Assembly (NCBI RefSeq): GCF_020520425.1
Contig: NC_079490.1
Location: 123,710,715-123,774,714, forward strand
Source of the DNA: Spinacia oleracea
Taxonomy: Eukaryota; Streptophyta; Magnoliopsida; Caryophyllales; Amaranthaceae
Direction: 5' to 3'
Length of the DNA: 64,000 bases
Each line of letters opens with the position of its first letter. The first letter of the stretch is position 1. Of the stretch, positions 1-11,224 are shown in pieces. The notes under the pieces are model-generated. The model made no database searches. It saw only the letters and a list, made by a program, of their open reading frames with translations, and was not told the DNA's origin. The translations under genes were made by a program, and so were the position numbers.

Positions 1-1536
1 CCAAATTATTAATCCTTAGACTTTATTCTAATTAAAATTGAATTTAATTAAAATAATGCGACCTACGAAAATAATTAAAATAATTATTTCATTTTAATTT
101 CATTTAGTGGCTCCCACTCAAACCAATAATTATTCCGGATAATTAATTATGAAATATTAAATTAAAACTCGCGGCCCGGCCCAAGCAAATAAAATATTAA
201 ATTAAATATCCCGTTAGCCCAGATTAATGCAAATAAGTCAAGCCCAACAAAAAAAAATTGTCATGTGCTTACTTGGGCTAGGCTTGCGCCCAGCCCATTA
301 GCATTGCTTGGCCTACGAGGCACACGAGCATAGCCCGCAGCCATCGCAGCCGTCGTATGGCCTACTAGGCATGCGAGCATAGCCCGCACCCATCGCATGC
401 CAGTGCACGCGTACCCGCAGCATCGCTGCTGCCCTACGTGCCTTGCTCGACTCGTCGTAGCGCATCGCTGCACCATCGCAAGGGCTTGCGCCCTGCAATG
501 CGCGCAAAACACGCCCTTGACCTCTCGCCCAGCGCGCGCGGCACACAGCGTGCATGCTGCTGCCCGCGTCGTTGCGACTCGATTGCGCACGGTAGCTCGC
601 ATGGCTCGTCGAGCCACACGCCCACCACACACATGTGTTCGTGCCTTTGGTTCGTGATACGGACCAACTTAATTAAAATTTAATTTAATTTCACGAACTT
701 GCATTAATTTTATTTTTCAAAAAGTTACGATTTTTATTTTCGAAAAACAACGATTTTTAACGATTCAATAAACTTTAACGACAATCCAATTTCGTAAAAT
801 TATTAAATCAAGGGCTAACAATATTCAAATTTTTAAGAACGAACGAATCAACATTAAAAATTTGAACTTTTAAATAATAAAATCCAAAACTTTAAATCGT
901 TCATTAACATTTAAATTTCAGATTTTAATAATTAGGTTTAAGTGCGATTAAAATTAACGAAACCATTTAAAATTTTAATCCAATAATTTTTAAAATTAGC
1001 CAATGACCCATGAAATTATATACCCTTTCCCAATTAACCGAATTATTAAACCAAAATTAATTAAAATTCAATTAGGGTTCCAAATTTTACGAATTGGGGA
1101 AAGGCAAAATATGGGTTTATACTTATCGGAAAATTCCGAAAGTTTTACCATAGATCAAGAATATACCCAGAAACATTTTTTCAAACTTTCAAGAAATTCC
1201 GAGTAGTTTAGGTCGACCTTTTAATTGAATTACTCTCCGACACTTTTAATTTTTAATGAAAAATTAACAAAAACCCCCCAAAAAACGATACTTCAAGGCC
1301 TGTTTTCGCAATTCCATTCTCATGAGTTGAACTTAGAAAATCGTTTTCAATCAAATTAGGGTTTTAAAACTCGAAAAAACGAACATTTTTTATTTCGGAC
1401 CTGATTATTACGCAATTCATCCAATAATTCGTAAAAATTCCGAAAAATCAACAAAAAATCCAAATTTTCGACAGATGCAAAAACAATAATAATCATGCTA
1501 ATTCATGCTTTGAATACATAAGGCTCATGATACCAC
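1..1536 (-). other. Non-coding leader of copia #1 with GC-rich island
   Basis: AT-rich sequence rich in AATTAAAT-like words with no credible coding frame. Positions about 261-650 form a sharp GC-rich island full of GCCC, GCGC and CATCGC words; the several overlapping open frames there on both strands result from high GC and lack any recognisable protein. The equivalent island of copia #2 lies at about 10200-10450. Confidence 0.6.
1522..1536 (-). promoter_or_regulatory. Primer-binding site of copia #1
   Basis: On the minus strand this reads GTGGTATCATGAGCC, immediately after the LTR end. It resembles the plant copia primer site TGGTATCAGAGCC, complementary to the 3' end of initiator Met-tRNA, with a small difference in the middle. 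It fixes both the orientation and the inner LTR boundary. Confidence 0.8.
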
Positions 1537-2551
1537 TGTTGGGGAATACAGTTAAACATAATAACATGTGCGGAACAATCCCCAAAACCAGGAAACATGT
1601 ATAAAGCACAGATTAAGCAAACTTACATTCGAAGCGTGTTTTCCACAATAATATGTCAACGAACACGAACAAAAAACTCCACTTGTCGTTCCTGTACTTG
1701 GTTCACCGACACGTTCAGATCCGTCTTGATTATCGTAGCTTAGACAATTGATCAAGATACTTTGCCTTTTGGGATGAACACACTGTGGAGGCACAGAGAG
1801 AATTAGGGTTCTCTGTTTTCTCCTAGAGTTGTGTGTAATCTGAATTGTGATTGTACTAAGTTGGAAAATTAGGTTGTAAGGTTATTTACATAACCTTACT
1901 AACCGACCAAGCCAAGAGGCAAGGCCGGCTAGCAAGCCCGCAAGCCAACCACACGGACACGCACAGCCAGTGGGCCGTGGGCTGCGCTGCTGCTGTGTCG
2001 TGGTCTCGGCCCGCACGCAAGCGCACAGCTCCGCGCCACATGGGCCTCGCTGCTGCTGCGTTGCTTTGCTTGATCGCCTAGTCGTATGCGCGCCTATGGG
2101 CCTCGAGTGCTTCGTGCACTCGGCTCGTGGGCCGCTCCTCGTATTCGCGATTAAATATATTTCCGATATATTATTTATCGTTTCGTATACGACGAATCAC
2201 CGTCGTACGATATGATTTATTCGTCTCGCCTAGCTTACGAATATTCCCGATACGATATACAATTCCAATGCAAGGTCGTATCGTATAATACGTTTCCAAC
2301 TTAAATCCCGAAAGGCTATTAAATGAATTTCCGATTCATTTAATCCAGTGATCTGTTACGTGTCATTGGTAACCTTGTAGGTTCAGTCAAGAGTAAGTTG
2401 TGAGTTCAATATCCACTAAAACTCACTGATCGGAAGCATTGCTCCAGCTAGCTGGTCCGATCACTTGATCTCACTGAATTAATTGTTCGCCATTAATCTG
2501 AACCTTGGTATTAGACTTAATGCACCTTGGGTGAAGGACATATTTCCTTCA
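1537..2551 (-). repeat. 5' LTR of copia #1
   Basis: The LTR is bounded on the plus strand by TGTTGGGG next to the primer site and TTTCCTTCA at the outer edge, giving the TG...CA ends expected. It is 1015 bp. The last part (TTAGACTTAA, then TTTCCTTCA) resembles the ends of the copia #2 LTRs, so the families are related. It contains a GC-rich island at about 1910-2140 and an AT-rich stretch with TTTCCGATATATT and CGATACGATAT words. Confidence 0.75.
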
Positions 2552-3923
2552 TATAAATCATGCGGAAAAACCATAAACGCCAGGATTCCAAATTAATTGC
2601 CACATAACAATTAGCATAATTAGGATGCATACTCTTTGTAGCATGCCCTCCCTTGCTGCGCCCGAACCGAAAAGAACAAATCTTTAGGACTCCAAGTGTC
2701 GTCCCTCCGTAGAAAGTCCACAGCACGTCCGGATCCGCCTTAAGATTGACCAACTAGAATCTCCCTTAAGGTACTAAAATATTCGGCTATTATGGGCAAA
2801 GTGTATGGCTGAAATTTTGCTCAAATTCTTACCTTTGAATACTGCAAACTCGTTATAAAATATGAGCCTTAATCTCATATTTATAGGCCATGGAATAAGT
2901 AATCGAATCCTACTAGGTTACGAATTAAAGAAATTAGAATCCTAGTAGAACTCTTATTTAATTACTTTATCTTTTAGGATTAGGAATTTAATTATCAATC
3001 GAATCCTATACGCTTTAGGTTTCGTATGTGAACACAAACACACACGCACGCACAGCAGCCCACGAGGGGCGCCATGCGCGCGTGCACAGCCCGAGCGACG
3101 CAGCCCACTCGCCACGAAGCCCACGAGCTGCCGCAGCCTTGGGTGCGCTGGGCCTGCCTTACGGTGGGCCTGGCGCAGCCTTGGGCTGGGCGTGTTTGTG
3201 GCGCGCGTTTGCCTTGATGGACGTGGGCCTGGCTTCGTGCTGGGCCTTCGTCTAGCAAGCTCGTCCGATGCTAATTCGTACGACGCGCTTCCGATTAATT
3301 TCCCGATTCCGGCATTCATTTCCGATACGAACAATATTTAACATTATCGATTCCGGAATTAATTTCCGTCTCGAACAAATATTTAATATTTGCGTTTCCG
3401 GAATTATTTTCCGATTCCGATAATATTTCCGATTCTGACAATATTTCCGTTTCCGGCAATATTTCCTATTCCGGCAATATTTCCATTTTCGATAATATTT
3501 TCCGATACGTACCATGCTTCCGTTTCCGGCAACATCTACGACTTGGATAATATTTATATTTCCGATATGATCCATATTTCCGTTTCCGGCAATATCATCG
3601 TTTCCGGAGTATTCATAATTTGCCTTTGACGATCTCAGCTCCCACTGGAACCAAGATCCGTCTATTCCGAATATCCATAGATGAAGTATTTAATACCATT
3701 AAATACTTGATCCGTTTACGTACTATTTGTGTGACCCTACGGGATCAGTGAAGAGTAAGTTGTGGATTAATATCATTAATTCCACTTGAACTGAAGCGGC
3801 CTCTAGCTAGGCATACAGTTCACTTGATCTCACTGAATTAGTTACTTGTATAATTAACACTGAACCGCATTTATTAGACTTAACATTAAATGCATACTTG
3901 GACCAAGGGCATTATTTCCTTCA
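2552..3923 (-). repeat. 3' LTR of copia #2
   Basis: Matches 11251-12610 throughout, from ATATAAATCATGCGG to ATTTCCTTCA. It lacks the first 26 nt of the other LTR because the copia #1 LTR ends exactly there. Both copies hold a GC-rich island (3028-3260 here, 11710-11945 there) and a long degenerate TTTCCG repeat. The many differences between copies suggest an older insertion than elements A, Athila or B. Confidence 0.85.
3290..3612. repeat. Degenerate TTTCCG tandem repeat in copia LTR
   Basis: About 320 bp built from variants of AATATTTCCGATTCCGGCA, an 18-20 bp unit alternating TTTCCGATTCCG and TTTCCGTTTCCGG. The same array sits in the other LTR at about 11975-12300. It creates long lysine- and arginine-rich or isoleucine/proline-rich spurious frames on both strands. 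Its repetition inside the promoter-bearing LTR is unusual. Confidence 0.8.
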
Positions 3924-3951
3924 GTCTCCCACTTGTCCCTAAGGACAAGTG
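3924..3951 (-). promoter_or_regulatory. Polypurine tract and adjoining hairpin of copia #2
   Basis: Directly inside the 3' LTR the minus strand reads AAGTGGGAGAC, a typical copia plus-strand primer. Overlapping it is a perfect inverted repeat with 9-bp arms CACTTGTCC (3930-3938) and GGACAAGTG (3943-3951) around a 4-nt loop. Confidence 0.75.
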
Positions 3952-4778
3952 TGCATTTCCTAATTCCTTTGTCACTCGATGCTTGCTCTTGAACATAAGG
4001 AAAGAGTTGTCATCCTTATTATGTCCAGAGGTGTTTCTCGGTTTCAAAGTTCAACTGATCAAATAAACAGATAATTATAGCCTATGATTCATCTGAGCAC
4101 GGCCATGCATTTTACAGTTTTTAGCTCTCCGAGTGGCCTTGTCCAACTTTCAGCATCTCATCCCGATTTATGGAAGGACAATCCCAATCTTGCGATCTTG
4201 AGATTAGAATTCGTTTGATAGGTGATTACCCGAGCGTTGCCTTTATAGCCTCCTTTTACGGTGCGACGGTTGACAAAGTCAAAGTAAGCAGTTCTCAAAT
4301 AAGTAATCTCAAATCACTCAGGTATTGAGAATTAGTGTCTAATAATTTTAATGAAATTTACTTATGACAGATTTTCATCTCTTACAGTAAAGTTTCATAG
4401 GTCTGTCTGATAGTAGTCTTCCCAAAGTAAGTATCTATGCAAATGATTGCGACATTGCCATGTCCACATAGTTCAAGAAACAGAACTACTAATCATCTTG
4501 CATTCTAGTCGTCTAACGTTTTCTATGCGTCCATCTTTATAGAAAACTCCGACCAGGGACCATTTTCAACTTTTGACATTCAAGTTCACTTGATAGACAT
4601 TTCTTAGTCACATGACTGGTCCTGACAGTCTATCTTGAATATATCGTCAAACTGACGGGACTCGTCATTTAATAAACCACAAATTAAATGGTAAAAATGA
4701 ATTCTTAATGTGAATGGTTAACCAATAATGTTTTACAAAGTATTAAACTCTAAAACTTTAAAACATTAAATAAAGACA
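3952..4778 (-). other. Non-coding stretch between RNase H and 3' LTR of copia #2
   Basis: No open frame of note. This is downstream of the polyprotein stop and upstream of the polypurine tract, about 830 bp of unremarkable AT-rich sequence. Confidence 0.6.
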
Positions 4779-6401
4779 TCATAGCCATTCTCCAACATGC
4801 TTGATTCCCATAGCTACAGTGTGCGAGTTGTGCTTCGTCTGCGGCAGAGGTTTAGTTAATGGATCTGAGATGTTGTCATCAGTTCCAATCATGTTTATCT
4901 CGACTTCTTTTCTTTCTACGAACTCTCGTAGAAGGTGAAATCTACGAAGTACATGCTTGACTCTCTGGTGCTGTCTAGGCTCCTTTGCTTGTGCAATAGC
5001 TCCATTATTATCACAATACAGAGTTATTGATCCTTTAATGGAGGGGACTACACCGAGTTCACCTATGAACTTCCTTAGCCATATAGCTTCCTTTGCTGCT
5101 TCATGTGCAGCAATGTACTCCGCTTCAGTTATAGAATCCGCAATGGTGCTTTGCTTAGCACTTTTCCAGCTTACTGCACCTCTGTTGAGGCAGAAGACAA
5201 ACCCAGACTGTGATCTGAAATCATCTTTGTCGTTTTGGAAACTTGCGTCCGTATAGAGTTTAACCATTAATTCATCATCTCCACCATAGACCAGGAAATC
5301 ATCTTTGTGCCTTTTCAGGTACTTCAGAATGTTCTTGGCAGCAGTCCAATGTGCCTCTCCTGGGTCTGACTGGTATCTGCTCGTAGCACTGAGTGCATAC
5401 GCAACATCCGGGCGTGTACATATCATAGCATACATTATTGAACCAATCAATGATGCGTATGGAATCCCATTCAATCAGCTACGCTCATCAAGTGTTTTTG
5501 GGCACTGAGTCTTGCTTAGAGTCATTCCATGAGACATGGGTAGGTAGCCTCGCTTGGAGTCTGCCATCTTGAACCTTTCAAGCACCTTATTGATATAAGT
5601 GCTTTGAGTAAGTCCAATCATCCTTTTAGATCTATCTCTGTAAATCTTGATGCCCAGTATGTATTGTGCTTCTCCTAGATCGTTCATCGAAAAACATTTC
5701 CCAAGCCAAATCTTGACAGAGTTCAACATAGGAATGTCATTTCCGATAAGTAATATGTCGTCGACATATAATACTAGAAAAGCAATTTTGCTCCCACTGA
5801 CCTTCTTGTATACACAAGATTCGTCTGCGTTCTTGATGAAACCAAAGTCACTGACTGCTTCATCAAAACGTATATTCCAGCTCCTTGATGCTTGCTTCAA
5901 TCCGTAGATTGATTTCTTAAGCTTGCATACCTTTTTAGCATTCTTTGGATCCTCAAAACCCTCAGGCTGTGTCATAAACACAGTTTCTGTTAAAAAGCCG
6001 TTTAAGAAAGCGGTTTTTACATCCATCTGGCATATTTCGTAATCGTAATATGCAGCGATTGCTAACATTATCCGAATAGACTTTAGCATTGCAACTGGTG
6101 AAAAGGTTTCATCGTAATCCACACCGTGGACTTGCCTGTAACCTTTTGCAACCAATCTAGCTTTGAAAACTTCAAATTTCCCATCCTTGCCCTTTTTCAG
6201 TTTGAAAACCCATTTGCTTCCTATGGCTTGGTAGCCATCTGGCAAATCGACCAAATCCCAAAGTTGGTTTTCAAACATGGAGTCTAATTCAGATTGCATG
6301 GCTTCTTGCCATTGCTTGGAGCTAGGGCTCGTCATAGTTTGTTTGTAAGTCGCAGGTTCATCACTTTCAAGTAATAGAACTTCATAGCTCTCGTTCGTCA
6401 A
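4779..6401 (-). pseudogene. Copia reverse transcriptase and RNase H (broken)
   Basis: Copies retroelement RNA into DNA and removes the RNA strand. From the 5' side: the copia RT start (YGYQAIGSKWVFKLK-like block), QMDVKTAFLNG (catalytic Asp of motif A), KSIYGLKQASRSWN, LVLYVDDILLIGND (YVDD box), then after an in-frame TGA at about 5475-5477 the segment GSIMYAMICTRPDVAYA and RNase H blocks LYTDAS, EAEYIA and LYCDNNGA, ending near DPLTKPL. The two open pieces (6401-5475 and 5474-4779) share one frame, so a single stop separates them. More stops lie upstream, between this segment and integrase. Not functional as it stands. Confidence 0.9.
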
Positions 6402-6545
6402 AATACTTAAGTACCTTTCCGGTTGAGATCTATATCTCTGCTATTTACGCGGGGTTACATTTCTAGATGGTCCTTGATTCTCACCAGATACTTCTAAAGA
6501 TCTCTGAGTTTCATCCTGAATGTCATCTTGAGCATTCTCTAGAGT

Positions 6546-7569
6546 TTATTGTTCGACTCGAATTTCTTCGAGGTCTACTTTTCTCCCACTTGTCATTTTG
6601 GAAATGTGATCTCTTTCCAAAAAGATACCATCTCGAGCAACAAACACCTTGTTCTTAGATGTATTGTAGAAGTAATACCCCTTTGTTTCCTTTGGGTAGC
6701 CCACTAGGATACATTTGTCGGATTTTGGATGAAGTTTGTCTGAAACTAATCGTTTGACGTATACTTCACATCCCCAAATCTTAAGACAATACACTTTTGG
6801 AGGCTTTCCAAAACGATAACTCATATGGAGTCTTTTCAACAACTTTAGACGGAGCTCTATTTATAGTGAGTGCAGCTGTATTTAGTGCATGTCCCCAAAA
6901 TTCTATTGGAAGTTCGGCCTGACCCATCATTGATCTAACCATGTCTAGCAAGGTTCTATTCCTCCGTTCCAATACACCGTTCCATTGAGGTGTTCCAGGA
7001 GGAGTCAATTCTGATAGAATTCCACATTCTTTCAGATGGTCATCAAATTCATAGCTCAGATATTCACCGCCTCTATCAGACCGCAGTGTCTTAATCTTCT
7101 TGCCTAATTGATTCTCTACTTCACTCTGAAATTCCTTGAATTTGTCAAATGATTCAGACTTATGCTTCATTAGGTAGACATAACCATATCTACTGAAGTC
7201 ATCAGTGAAAGTGATAAAGTAGCTGAAACCACCTCTAGCATTTGTACTCATTGGTCCACATACATCTTTATGGATTAAACCCAATAGTTATGTTGCTCTT
7301 TCTCCAACTTTAGAGAAAGGTTGCTTTGTCATTTTGCCAAGTAAACATGATTCGCACTTACCATAATCCTCTAAGTCAAATGGTTCTAGAATTCCTTCCT
7401 TTTGAAATCTTTCTATGCGTTTCAATTTAATATGGCCTAATCGACAATGCAACGGATACGTGAGATCTGAATCATTCTTTTTGGCCTTTTTGGTATTTAT
7501 GTTATATATTTGTTTGCCGTGATCTAATAAATAAAGTCCATTGACTAATCTAGCAGATCCATAAAACAT
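6546..7569 (-). pseudogene. Copia integrase (broken)
   Basis: Inserts the cDNA into host DNA. The pre-integrase HHCC zinc motif is visible as HCRLGH...CESCLLGK. The catalytic core follows with HKDVCGPM (first Asp), LRSDRGGEY (second Asp) and QWNGVLERRNRTLLDM (Glu), then KIWGCEVYVK and the C-terminal part ending in GRKVDLEEIRVEQ. A TAA stop at about 7288-7290 interrupts the frame between zinc motif and core. A frameshift near 6820 shifts the part after TPYEL, and a TAA at 6546 ends the piece before RT. Confidence 0.88.
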
Positions 7570-7591
7570 CTCTTTAAAATAAAACGAACAA

Positions 7592-8728
7592 CTATTGTCT
7601 TTTATTAAAAAAGGAAAATCCCTTAGTATCTAAGCAAGAAACAGAAATGATGTTTTTAGTAAGACTCAGTTCCAAACCTAGCCCAGAGGGCAACGACAAA
7701 TAATAAGTTCCTACAGCTAATGCATCATTTCGTGCTAAATTTCCCACTCGTAGGTCGACTTCACCCTTTCTTAACCTTCTACTTCTTCTTAGTCCCTGCG
7801 AATTGGAACATAAGTGTGAGCCACAACCTGTATCTAATACCCAAGAAGTTGAATTAGCAAGTATACAGTCTATAATGAAAATACCTGAAGATGGAACGAC
7901 TGTTCCGTTCTTCTGATCTTCCTTAAGCTTCAAGCAATCTCTCTTCCAATGCCCCTTCTTCTTGCAGTAGAAGCATTCAGATTCAGAAGTGGGTTGGCTC
8001 ACCTTCTTCTTTTCAGACTTGGTGCCGCCAGGTTGCTTAGTCGGGCTAGCCTTGTTGCCACCATTCTTAGCATTCCTCTTCTTGCCAGATTTCTTGAACT
8101 TTCCCCCACGCACCATAAGCACATCCTGCTTATCACTTTTGAGCGTCTTTTCAGCGGTCTTCAGCATACCGTGAAGCTCAGTGAGCGTTTTGTCCAGACT
8201 ATTCATACTATAGTTCAGCTTGAGCTGATCATACCCGTTATGAAGAGAATGGAGGATGGTGTCTACAGCCATTTCTTGAGAGAATTGATGATCCAGCCGA
8301 CTCATATTCTCAATGAGGCCAATCACTTTGAGAACATGTGGACTTACGGGCTCGCCTTTCTTAAGCTTGGTCTCAAGAATTTGCCTATGAGTCTCGAATC
8401 TTTCGACTCGAGCCAGATCTTGGAACATGTTCTTTAAATCACTGATGATCGTGAAAGCATATGAGTTGATGAACGTTTTCGGTCGATCTAGACTCATAGT
8501 TGCAAGCATTAGACATTTCACATCCTTGTTGGCATCAATCCAACGATTGAGGGCTGCCTGAGTGACCCCGTCGCCCGCGGCTTCGGGCATCGCCTCTTCC
8601 AGGACATACTCCTTTTCTTCTTGCATAAGAACTATTTGCAAGTTCCTTTGCCAGTCAAGGAAGTTTTTCCCGTTCAACTTCTCCTTTTCGAGAATTGATC
8701 GGATGTTGAATGAATTGTTGTTTGCCAT
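7592..8728 (-). pseudogene. Copia Gag and start of protease
   Basis: Gag forms the virus-like particle. The start MANNNSFNIRSILEKEKLNG and the following LDWQRNL block are typical of plant copia Gag; it matches the UBN2-type Gag family. A CCHC zinc knuckle CFYCKKKGHWKRDC sits near residue 250. Soon after comes the aspartic protease motif SWVLDTGCGSHLC. The frame then runs out at 7592, where a frameshift disconnects the rest of protease and integrase. I chose the ATG at 8728 because it opens the conserved Gag N-terminus. Confidence 0.88.
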
Positions 8729-11208
8729 AGTAAAACTACAATTGAAAAAGAATAAACAAATAAATAACCATTCACAGTTTCTCTTAATAAACTTTAAATT
8801 CTAGCAAACATGCATAATTTATCATTTATTAAGCATTTTATTCAAGTTATGTGTTCCGGCAAGTGTGAATAAAATGATTCCAAGATCCTTAAATCATTGA
8901 AGAATTAAGCACGTTATGTATTTAGACTCAATTCTAAAATATTTTAGGTAAGCAAAGCCTTTGCTAATAGTCTAGAAACTATTCTTGGTTGATAGGTACG
9001 TCTAAGAACTTATTAGGTAAACCTATCTCATTTGCCACGACATAAAAGGACTCCTTACTTATATCGTTGAGTTTCACCAAAACTAACATGTACTCACAAT
9101 TATTTGTGTACCTTACCCCTTTAGGATCAATAAGTAACACCTCGCTATGGCGGAAAACTATTACTAAGATTGATGTAAAGGTTTATCCAAGTAAGTGTTA
9201 TTTTGGCATGGCACCTTTTAACTCAATTTTAAAGTTTGTAACTTAAGGCTCTTACTATGTTGGTTAGATTTTAAGTGAACAAAAATCCTTAATCATGCAA
9301 CATAATCAAGCCACAATCTCATGCATAATTAAGACATATTTAAAGCAATAAATAACTTAAAACATGCATAAGATATAAATGTGATCTAGTATGGCCCGAC
9401 TTCATCTTGAAGCTTCAACTTCAAACTCCGTCTTTGAAAATGGATTGGAAACTCCGTCTTGAATTTCTCCATGGGAGGCGCCATTTTCTTCAAATAGGAT
9501 ATGCTATAATTAAAACTAATTACAACTATTTGATGGTACGCATACCATATTTAATATAAAAACTTTGGTTCATTAGACCAATTTTACATTCAAATTAATG
9601 GTACGCATACCATATTTTCTATCCTATTTGGGTCATACTAGTCACTTTTTAATAACCTGCAAAACAGTATATATAAAATATATACCATTCACCCAGTCAT
9701 TATCATGAATGGCCCATATAGTTGGTTCGTAAAACATATTATGCATCACATAAATATTTGCAGCAATTAATCAAGGGTTCCAATAATCTACCAATTATTC
9801 AATCCTTATTAATTCTAATCAAATTGTTTTAACCTTAAAGGAATGTAGACCTAATCAAGAGTTTATGACTAAAACGCTCCCACTTAAACCAATAAATTTA
9901 CATGCTTTACTAATTTTTAAACATAAAATTGTATTTCTTAGTCTAACCGGAAACATACAAATTTAATTAAAATTTAAAGCACATATAAATTATTAATTGA
10001 ATCCTTTAATTTATTTTCAGTTGAATTAAATAAATAAATTTAAATTTATTCAAGGTTTTAATTTTAGTAAAATAATTAGTATAAATTAGAATTTATAATA
10101 ATTAGATTATTCAAAATTAAATTCCGAGAAAACAATTTAAATTACGAATTTTAAAGTTAATTAAAATCGTTTCCGAACTGAAAATTCAAAATTAAATTCA
10201 AAGCGCATCAATCGTAACAAAACGAGGCACTGGGGCTTGCGCCCAAGCCCCATCGAGTCACGAGGCAGCAGCGCCCCAACGACTGATCGCACAGCAATGC
10301 ACGAGCAGGCCACACGCATCGCAGCCAGCCCAGCCACGCTGTGCGCAGCCCGCCTGCTCAACACGTACTGGTCTGCTCGCTGCATTCGTACCGCATGGGC
10401 GACGAGCTTCTTTGCTCGTCGTCGCATGTCCGCACTATACAACACCCCTTAAGGGTAACACGTAGCTTCCTTTGCTTTCTGCGTGCAAAATTCATGAGCG
10501 AATTATATAAAAATGAAAACTTTTTAATTCAAATTTATTGAAAAATTAATAAATTATATTAATTTCATAAATTTAGGGCGAAAAAGCGAAAATTTATTAA
10601 TCAATTAATTTCCGATTATCATGGATTCAAATCTAGGTCATAAAAATTTAAAATTTATCAAAAATTAACAATTTTATGGTGGTTTTTAATCATGGATACC
10701 TAATTAAATCGTCAATTAATTATAAAAATCAAATTAAATTCTAAATTACTTGAATTTCAACAAATTAATTACAATTACAAATTAGGTTGTATAATTAACA
10801 AGCTTAGGCATTTAAATTTGTTAAACATATACTATAGGTCAATCAAAAATTCAAGATTTAACAACAAGAAGCGCAAATATTTTATTTAACATCATAAAAA
10901 TTACAAATTTTGCGTTCAAAAAACTAAAACCTCCGAAAAGTCATAGTTAGGCTTCGAATTTGGGAATTCTGGGTTCGGCCGAAAAAAGTACTTTGGTCAA
11001 AATTTTAGAATGCCTTTTACATACAGAATTGACACAAAAATCACTCGATATCGTTGAGTAACGAAGAAACTGCCGAAAAACTGCGAACATATAATTAAAT
11101 AAACGCAAATTTGCAATTAATTACAATTACGAAATTAATCACCCCTTTTAATTCCTTGCAAATTTATAAAATTTAAACATGTTAAGCAATTATTATGGAA
11201 TTAATTAG
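8729..11208 (-). other. Long non-coding leader of copia #2
   Basis: About 2.5 kb between primer site and Gag start, AT-rich and without a credible protein. The motif GGTACGCATACCATA occurs twice (about 9535 and 9601). Positions 10200-10450 form a GC-rich island matching in position the one in copia #1. Repeats of AATTTAAATT-like words dominate the remainder. Confidence 0.6.
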
Positions 11209-11224
11209 AGGCTCGTGATACCAC
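11209..11224 (-). promoter_or_regulatory. Primer-binding site of copia #2
   Basis: The minus strand reads GTGGTATCACGAGCCT next to the 5' LTR, again the initiator-Met-tRNA type, differing at one base from that of copia #1. Confidence 0.8.

Larger units (their letters stand above)
1..2551 (-). mobile_element. Ty1-copia element #1, 5' part only
   Basis: Only the 5' LTR (1537-2551) and the non-coding leader (1-1536) of a minus-strand copia element are in the window; its coding region lies beyond the left edge. The primer-binding site next to the LTR matches the initiator-Met-tRNA type used by plant copia elements. The leader resembles that of copia #2: both have a GCTCCCACT stretch (about 109-119 here, 9870-9880 there) and a GC-rich island close to the LTR. 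The outer LTR edge abuts a point about 27 nt inside the 3' LTR of copia #2, so #1 probably inserted there. The matching duplication and other LTR are outside the window. Confidence 0.8.

Noticed and set aside
261..683. Several overlapping open frames on both strands
   Set aside because: They lie in the GC-rich island of a copia leader, show no family features and overlap in all frames, so they are composition artefacts.
3252..3629. Lys/Arg/Tyr-rich and Ile/Pro-rich frames, repeated at 11938-12262
   Set aside because: They translate the TTTCCG tandem repeat inside LTRs, not a gene.
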